Assembly: GCA_037126765.1 (NCBI GenBank)
Contig: JBBCBC010000002.1
Coordinates: 16,213,853-16,277,852, forward strand
Source of the DNA: Stenogyne calaminthoides
Taxonomy: Eukaryota > Streptophyta > Magnoliopsida > Lamiales > Lamiaceae
Length of the DNA stretch: 64,000 bases
Direction of reading: 5' to 3'
Numbering within the stretch: position 1 is the first letter of the stretch; each line of letters begins with the position of its first letter. The position numbers were made by a program, and so were the translations under genes. Below, piece by piece: positions 57,054 to 64,000 of the stretch. The notes under the pieces were generated by a model. The model searched no databases, was not told where the DNA came from, and was given only the letters and a program-made list of their open reading frames with translations.

Positions 57054-58643
57054 TCTTGGGAAATTTATAAGTTTTGATGAAAGTTCCAAAATAATGTAAC
57101 AAGGATCAGCCGAACCTGTTAGTGATTGATGACTAAATAAGACAAGTTGAATCTGTTAAAGACAGTTGTGTCATCTAGACCTAGGTATTAGTATTAGTAT
57201 ATTGAGGGGGAGACTTAATATATCAATTGTGTCTTGTTTTGAAAAGAAGATAAGAAGACCAATCGAAAACTAGAAAACTAAGTCAGAAGACCTCGATGAG
57301 TATGATATAATTCGCTCCTATGCACAAGTTGAACCAGACTCATTTGATATCAGCTAAACATTCCTTCGATTGATATTGAGGTAGATTCAGAGCAGGCACC
57401 CTTGAGCTAAGAAGTCAGAACACTTTGAAGAATAAACAGTCAAGTATAAGGTGCACCACATGCCAGACAAAGAGAACTCGAGTCAGACACCCCCTCATCT
57501 GATGTTCCGTTAGAGACAAAAAGACTCGGCTAATGAGAGATCGACAATGCATGTACGATATCTAACTCAAAGCATGGACCTGCAGTCACAATGACTTAAA
57601 TCGTACTTGAAGAAGGACAATATCACCCCGGCTCGCTCTGATCCGCTTGATCCGTGCTATTTGGGTCGCCCAACCCTGTGCTAATAGTGGAACACGACAG
57701 GCCGGGTACTACTCTGGAACAGCGCCCCGGACCCGTGCCCTGTTTTATATATTAAAAATTAATATATATATTATATGATATGTATATATATATATAATAT
57801 TTCTATAATTTTCATAATTAATATATAAATAAAAATAAATCTACTTCATATACATTGTTTAGGTTAATATGAAATACAATATTGTATTTCAATTAAAAAA
57901 AATTATAATATCAACATCTTAAATTGTTAAAAAAATTTTATAAAAAATCCTAGTTAAAATGGGGTCGCCCCGCCCTGTTTAAAGAGTGGGGCGGGTCTCG
58001 GTATCTAAGTATCCGATCAAACCCGACCCATTTCCATCCCTATATCCAACGACTCTTTTGATTTTTTCTCTATAAATATGGACGAATCTCCTTAGAGTGA
58101 GAACACATAAATTTTATGCAAGCAATCAAGCAAATTTTCAAGAACACTTAAGCAAGAAATTTATATTTACTTATTGTTCATCCTTATCCAAGCTTAGAAA
58201 GAATTCTTCTCAGTCCTAGGCTTACCTAGGCTGATCATTATAAGAGAAATGTTCACCTCTAAAGTTAGGAAGTTTGTAATAAAGATCTTGTAAAGTTAGT
58301 GAGCGATAAGCTAGCTGATAGATTAAGAGTTTCGTTAGAGGGCTAGAACTCATTAAAATTCTGGTGGTCAAATCTCACGAAGAGATCATACAATTGATAG
58401 TGTCCTTTGCATTGTAAATAAAAGTTCCCTCAGTTTTAAGGAAATTCCCCAGCTAATATGAAAGAGTAGACGTGAACCACTATAAATTGTATTTATTATT
58501 CGTCATACTTACTCAACATAAAACAACATTCATTACTCAGTAGATCAACTGCACACCAAGTCAGTTGATTAGTATTAAAAAGTTGAGTTCTTCACTAAAA
58601 GTTCTTTAGAACACGAACTAAGGCTCACACTTCCGCACCACAA
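57054..58643 (+). mobile_element. Degraded Sirevirus LTR with an insertion
   Basis: It begins TCTTGGGAAATTTATAAG (compare TGTTGGGAAATTTATAG at 59648), has TTGAGGGGGAGAC near 57201 and CTATAAATATGG at 58070-58081, and ends near CACTTCCGCACCA. It is plus-oriented, truncated at the 3' end, and more diverged than the LTRs of A and B. A 417-bp insertion lies at 57625-58041. Confidence 0.65.
57625..58041. mobile_element. Unclassified 417-bp insertion in the LTR
   Basis: GC-rich ends (CCCCGGCTCGCTCTG...; ...CCCGACCCATTTCCATCCC) surround an AT-rich middle. The flanks repeat ATATC (57620-57624, 58042-58046). There are no inverted ends and no coding capacity. The class is unclear. Confidence 0.5.
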
Positions 58644-58659
58644 TTGTATTTGATAGTTG

Positions 58660-59573
58660 TCAAATTGACCAGCTTATGAGCTTTACTGACTCTTTAGTCA
58701 GAGCCATATTGTCCTCATCAGACTCAGATTCTTCAGCATCCTGAGCCGTGCCACTTGGACTTTCTGAAACTGTAGGCTTTCTTTTCTGGGATTTTCGCTT
58801 TCGAAACATAACTCGATTTCTTGAGAATTCTTCTCCAGAAATTAAATACTCATTTTCCCCAGGCAATGTTTCAAGAAGGAAACTTATCTTTGTACCAAAA
58901 AGTACCTTTTCGGATTTCTTGAATGCCCCTTTGGAAAATGATAGCTTCTCCTTTTGATGAAGAATGCAATCAAGAATTTCAACCAATTAAAATCTATTCT
59001 CGGAAAATCCTCAGTGGCGGCCATGAGTCTTGACTTGTTTTTGCTCACTTGCTCCAAGCTTTCAGAAGTGCTCATCAAGCACTTGGCCACAATATCAATA
59101 AGAACTTTATATTTCGCCTTCAAACACCGTTTATGAAGGGCTCCCTTGAATTCTGTCTTTGTTTCCGCAAAACTATCCAGAATATCTTGTTCTCTGCCAT
59201 CCATATACAATGTCGGATCTTCGCCTCGATCATTCAACTCAAAAATGGCATTGATAGCGTCCAATGACACTATTACTTCTCTGGAAATGATTGCCCTTGC
59301 CTTTGATTTTGCATAAGTTCCAAAACTTAACTGCGAAATCAACGAACCATGCTCTCCTTCACGAAGATAGGTAATAAACTCAAGCATCTCTTGAGTTAGT
59401 TCTATATCGGGCATATTGCTCACCAATCTGGTTAGTCGAGCACTTCGAATCATATTGAGTGCTTCTTCTTTGATTGATGTGGTTCGATTATCGATCATAG
59501 CAGCCATATGTTAGAAGTATGGTTTCTCCGTCTCTGCTAGATCTTTTATCATAGGGTATTTGGGAAATTCCAT
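58660..59573 (-). pseudogene. Env-like gene of element D, divergent, broken
   Basis: It starts at ATG complement 59573-59571. A stop at about 59513 is followed by the main frame (59507-58884). The N-terminal globular region is recognisably the same family as A and B: KAKYKVLIDIVAKCLM and RIDFNWLKF correspond to KRKYRLLFEIVSKVIL and VDWLGMFKS. Residues elsewhere differ strongly, so D is another lineage. The second part (58986-58660) is in a shifted frame and ends at the junction with the degraded LTR, so the Ser/Pro tail and coiled coil are missing. Function unknown. Confidence 0.65.
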
Positions 59574-59647
59574 TTTGAAGATTTGAAGGATTTTGAAGAA
59601 GTATGAAGGTGAAGGGTTTGAGTGTTTGAGTTTCTGATAAAAGGAGT
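59574..59647 (-). other. Element D leader of env-like gene and target GGAGT
   Basis: This short leader lies upstream of the env-like ATG. GGAGT at 59643-59647 is repeated at 62970-62974 around the solo LTR. Confidence 0.7.
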
Positions 59648-61192
59648 TGTTGGGAAATTTATAGTTTTGATAAAAGTTCCAGAAACACATGTAATAGGAC
59701 CAGTCAGACCGGTTAGCTGACTGATGTTTATATTACCGTTTATAGAATACCAGTTGATAATTACTGTATAGAACAACTGATGTAATAGATAGGTCACATA
59801 TTGAGGGGGAACCTCAATATGTATAAGTCAGATCTGAAGATCCAAAGAACAGCTGATATCCGACAGGCCAGAATGCTAGAGAAGAACAGAAGATCAGATC
59901 GATCTGATCTAGTCAGATATCTCAGCTGAAGTCATAAAGCTCAAACTCAGAATACTTGAAGATCAGATGACTTCCAGAAGATCAGACCAGAAGACCTACA
60001 TCAGCCGAGTCTGCTAGTTGAAGCTAAGTCAACCGGCACCAGAAGACTCCATCAGGTAGACTGATCAGTTCTGACTGATCAGGACAGCTCACCAGGTGAA
60101 AACTGATGTTTCACCTAAGTCATACGTCTATGATCTGAACAAGAAGAATGTCAACCTTAGTTGGAAGAACAACACTGAAAAGTGCGTCTGTTAACCAATA
60201 AGAACAAGACACGTATGATCGGAGCCGACAATTAAGGGATTTGATGCTGCTCTCTCTAACGGCTATAAAATACAAGTTCACGCTTTCGGCCATGCCGTTC
60301 CTGAAGCACGTCACATCAATCCTGCAAACCTACCTAATATAGCCTGAAATTCAAATTGCTCTCCAACGGCTCTTTGATTTCAAGGTCTATAAATATGGGA
60401 TCACACTTCAGAGTGAAAACACGGAAACACTGAACAATCAAGAAGCTCAAGCAATTATCAGATTTCCGCACGAAGAACACGATCAAGAAGATTATTATAT
60501 TAAGTGTTCATCCCATAAGTTCTTAGCATATAAATCTTTTCATCTAGCTGATAGGCTACCTTAAACACTAGAAAAGATTTCATAGTTGGAACCAAAACAA
60601 TCTTATCCAAACCCAAGTTAGGTTAAGTTGTTTAGCAAGATTTCAGACTAGGGTTTCTAGTTCTGATTTTTGGGATCGGTTGAGTGAGAACTCCTTAAAT
60701 ATCTGTCGGTGTACTGTGTTGGACTAACACATAAATCTAAGTCCAGTTGGTTAAGTTGGTGCCCCTTGTGATAGGGAAGAGTGGATGTAGGACTGTGTTG
60801 GGATAAATTTAGTTTTGATTATTATGCCAAAACATCTTGTAATAGGACAAGCTAACTTGTATAGAAAGCTTGTGTTTCTAGACTTAGTTTTATTCTTCTG
60901 AGTAACAAGTTGAGGGGAACTCATCAAGAGAAGATGAGGTTGTCGAGCAATCTAAACGAGACTGATGAGTTCCATATAAACTGATGAGCTGAACAAGAAG
61001 AACCATGCTAATTTGTGAAGAGAAAGAGATGATGCAAGGTCTGGTACATCTGATCTTGTCTAACAGTCTTGAATCTACTGCATCCGGAAGCGTCTCTTTG
61101 TCTTTGAAGGTTGAATCTATTCGATTCGAAGCCCGCTATTTGTCTTTGAACTAATCTGAACTGATTCTGAGCTTCAATCGATTCGGCCAATC

Positions 61193-61526
61193 TGAATCGA
61201 TTCAGCCTGTAATCGATGAAGCTGGTTGACCGATTCATAGCTTCCGTCTGTTGTCTTAGGCCCGATCGATTCTGAACTTCGAATTTAATTGGCCAGGAAT
61301 CGATTCGCTCTTCGAATCGATTCGCAGGTTGAACTGGCGCTTGATCTTGCGCCGAATCGATCTTGATATCTTTGAATCGATTCAAGATTGATCTTTGAAT
61401 CGATCAAGATTGATCTTTGAATCGATCTAAGATTGATATCTTTGGAATCGATCGCAAGATTGATATCTTTGAATCGATCGCAAGATCGATCTTTGGAATC
61501 GATCTTGAGATTAATGCCGAATCGAT
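61193..61526. repeat. Array of GAATCGAT words
   Basis: I count eleven GAATCGAT words here, several extended to the palindrome GAATCGATTC, spaced roughly 20-30 bp apart with AAGATTGATATCTTT spacers. Confidence 0.8.
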
Positions 61527-62086
61527 CAATATTGATATCTTTCGATGCGATCACGCATTGCACAGCCGGACCGAAATCAAGCAGACGAAATTTCAAAGAG
61601 ACCAAAATATGCATACCAGATCTGAATAGCTGATCAGATCCGTTAGACACACAAAAGCAACTGGACAATAAGAAGATAACAACACATATATGAATGTGAC
61701 ATAAAGCTGCAAACAACAGTGCAATAGGACAAAGAAAAGCTGGAAGACTATTAGTATGGATTTGAATATTACTCTCCAACGGTAATATTCAAATCCACAC
61801 TATAAATACATTGCACTATCTTCAAAAGAAGATGATGGAGTTTGCTGCAAAGTGAAGATTAAAGCCAAATATTCAAGCATCTCCATTCAAGAACCACGAG
61901 CATTACATATCCAAATTTACCCAAGAGTGTTCTTCAATAGATCTAAGCACAAATGTAATATCCTAAGCTTAGAGAGATTTTCTCATCCTTAGCATTGAGG
62001 CTAAACAAATGTAAGGGAAAATCTCAACCTAGTTGGAAACCAAACAAACCTTACCCAAATCAGTTTGATAGGATAAGTTTGTAGGT

Positions 62087-62314
62087 GAGTGTGAACTCGG
62101 TAAACATCTAGCAATCCCGAAAGGGAGGGTAGGCAATCCCGTGAGGGAGATAAGTCCCGTTTGAGTGTGAACTCGGTAAACATCTAGCAATCCCGAAAGG
62201 GAGGGTAGGCAATCCCGTGAGGGAGATAAGTCCCGTTTGAGTGTGAACTCGGTAAACATCAAGCAATCCCGAAAGGGAGGGTAGGCGATCCCGTGAGGGT
62301 GATAAGTCCCGTTT
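62087..62314. repeat. Three 76-bp tandem repeats
   Basis: Units start GAGTGTGAACTCGG at 62087, 62163 and 62239, with a partial fourth at 62315. They are almost identical, each with CAATCCCGAAAGGGAGGG and ATAAGTCCCG. The mosaic LTR has degenerate versions at 7720-7850. Confidence 0.9.
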
Positions 62315-62974
62315 GAGTGAGAACTCGGTAAACATCTGTTGGTTAAGTTGGTGCCCCATGAAGGGAAGAGTGGATGTAGGACGAGTTGTCCGAACCACTA
62401 TAAAATCTTGTGTTCTTATTTGCTTTCATATTAACTGTCATACATACTTTAGCAAATCTGCATATCACATTCGAAAAAAAAATTTAAGTCACCTCCCATT
62501 GAAATTTTACGAGTTTTAAATCGGGTTTTTCGGGACCAACAGACTGGTTTGTCCGAACCACTATAAATCTTGTGTGCCTTTACCGCTTTTATTAACTGTC
62601 TACACAATTACACACAACCTTTAAAGCGCATACATATTCTAAGTTGAGATCAGCTAGCACCAAGCTTCGATCTCGATCAAGCTTGACACTTGATCAACCT
62701 GGTTAAAACACTAACTTTGGAATCGATTTATAAAAACTGGTTTTTCACGGGTAAAACTTAAGCTTCACACACATCGTTAAACTGATAGTTCTTAACAATC
62801 GATCTGCCCTTGAGCGATTAGTAAGTTTGGTTATCGACCCAAATCGATTCACTCGCACTCTGATCAGGCTAACTGCCATCACACCTAATCTGCACAAAAA
62901 AGTTTTCAGAAGTCTATTCACCCCTCCCCTCTAGACTTCTGCCCTCACAAAACCCGTTCGGGACCTACAGGAGT

Positions 62975-63461
62975 AATTAAAATTGAAAATGTAAACACTT
63001 GGGTATATATATGATTTGAGGAAATTAGATCAAAGGTTAAGATTAAATCTTAGGAAATAAGAATGAATGGTTGAGATTTAATCTGAGGGTTTGGATTAAT
63101 TTCAAGAGTTTTGCTATTTATATGCATTTTAACTGATGTATTTGAGTAAATAGCAGCAATTAGGGTGACAAAATGATGTTTCACTCTAATCGAGATGACT
63201 CTTCATCTGCACCTTAATTTTTAACCAATAGAAATCCTTCAAACATTCCCGCTTAAAGTTAAGGTCTTTTGTCATTTATTTCAAATGGTTACTGAGTGAA
63301 ATAAATGAAGTGAGTATTAGCATGTGCTAGTATTGCTTTCAGGATTAATTGAATACTTAACCATGCTAAATACCGACCGTGACAAAATTATCCTGAGTCT
63401 CAGTTTCCATTCTGAGATATTCTTTCCTGAATAACTTCATGCACCTGGAGGAATTCTCCCT
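62975..63461 (-). other. Element D post-pol spacer
   Basis: Non-coding, between D pol and D env-like gene. A TATATATA stretch at 63005-63012 and an AATTAATCC-rich region may form a promoter for the env-like gene, as suggested in A and B; the evidence here is weaker. Confidence 0.5.
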
Positions 63462-64000
63462 TCAGTGAACCCACTCACTTGGATCCAACATACCTAATTC
63501 TATTAATAGTTCCTGAAATCTTAACTCAGCCAAAGGCTTAGTAAGAATGTCAGCTTTCTGTTTATCAGTATGAATTTTATCCATCCTAATATCCTTCTTC
63601 TCAACGTGGTCTCTAATAAAATAATGTGTAATGTCAACATGCTTAATCTAGTGTGCAATATTGGATTTTGTGTAATAGCAATTGCACTATTATTGTCACA
63701 AAATATAGGTACTTCATTGGCCATAATCTTATAATCCCTCAATTGTTGCCTTAGCCAAAGAATCTGTGCACAACAACTTCCAGTAGCCATGTATTCAGCT
63801 TCAGTGGTACTAGTTGCAACTGAAGTCTGTTTCTTAGAAAATCAGGATATTAGTTTGCTTCCTAGGAATTGACAAGTTCCTGAAGTGGACTTCTTGTCAA
63901 TCCTACAACCACTATAATCAGCATCTGAATAACCAGTTAATTCAAGGTTATCATCAGCTGGATAACACAATCCTCTATTCACTGTGCCTTTAAGATATCT
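63462..64000 (-). pseudogene. Copia RNase H and pol C-terminus, element D
   Basis: The minus strand reads QTSVATSTTEAEYMATGSCC (63820-63770), then VPIFCDNNSAIAITQNP and KPLAE..FQELLIELGMLDP, ending at TGA 63464-63462. This is the Ty1/copia RNase H end. At least one frameshift lies near 63650. Pol continues beyond the window edge. Confidence 0.8.

Larger units (their letters stand above)
60796..62541 (+). mobile_element. Solo LTR nested in the solo LTR
   Basis: TGTTGGGATA...GGGACCAACA, 1746 bp, with the perfect duplication GACTG (60791-60795, 62542-62546). The promoter box CTATAAATACA is at 61800-61810. It is related to the first 1.35 kb of the mosaic LTR at 6514. It holds a GAATCGAT array and 76-bp tandem repeats. 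Confidence 0.9.
59648..62969 (+). mobile_element. Solo LTR of the A/B type, itself interrupted
   Basis: TGTTGGGAAA...GGGACCTACA with the perfect duplication GGAGT (59643-59647, 62970-62974). The promoter box CTATAAATATGGG is at 60387-60399. About 1.57 kb belongs to this LTR; the rest (60796-62541 plus one duplicated GACTG) is a nested solo LTR. It sits in element D. Confidence 0.9.

Noticed and set aside
61417..61633. Overlapping frames rich in IDIFGIDRKID-like text
   Set aside because: They come from the GAATCGAT word array in an LTR; no start context or homology.
62087..62314. CRISPR-like array
   Set aside because: The units are contiguous 76-bp tandem copies without unique spacers, and the DNA is plant nuclear.
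62001..62398. Minus-strand repeated protein text (LKRDLSPSRDCLPSLSG)
   Set aside because: The 76-bp tandem repeat stays open in several frames, since frame shifts from unit to unit; not a gene.

Overview
This is plant nuclear DNA, almost certainly from a eudicot. It contains one spliced host gene with AT-rich introns, surrounded by plant-type Ty1/copia and Ty3/gypsy retrotransposons, a LINE and several MITEs. I cannot name the species. There are no bacterial operons, CRISPR arrays or RNA genes that I can support.

Left region (1-29165): a nest of Sirevirus-like Ty1/copia elements with an extra env-like gene after pol. Element A (391-6379, +) has lost its gag-pol. It keeps a broken env-like gene, a polypurine tract and a 1.5-kb LTR. 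A 134-bp remnant follows (primer-binding site joined almost directly to a polypurine tract), then a mosaic LTR (6514-8422) and a 118-bp chip of Ty3/gypsy pol. Element B (8541-29165, +) has a truncated 5' LTR, gag, pol, env-like gene and 3' LTR. It is split by element C (19200-27470, -), a second copia element flanked by the target duplication AATGA.

Middle region (29166-38081): older relics. These are a copia integrase fragment, a gypsy integrase-to-LTR relic interrupted by a Tourist-like MITE and by an ORF1-only LINE with an 18-bp target duplication, a degenerate tandem duplication, and a solo LTR with target duplication ATATG.

Host gene (38237-56071, +): TONSOKU (TSK/BRUSHY1/MGOUN3), a replication-coupled DNA repair and chromatin-maintenance protein. 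I can join 19 exons into one open frame of 1312 codons, close to the roughly 1311 residues I recall for Arabidopsis. A perfect E2F site lies upstream. The introns carry a 5.26-kb chromodomain-bearing gypsy element (inside a Stowaway-like MITE in intron 9), a foldback element and several MITEs, but the coding exons look undamaged.

Right region (57054-64000): a degraded copia LTR carrying a 417-bp insertion, then element D (a minus-strand Sirevirus relic with env-like and pol fragments). D is interrupted by a solo LTR (duplication GGAGT), which is itself interrupted by a second solo LTR (duplication GACTG). The window ends inside D's pol.

The TE genes encode particle proteins (gag), replication enzymes (pol) and an env-like protein of unknown role. 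All copies are broken, so only TSK looks functional at the protein level.
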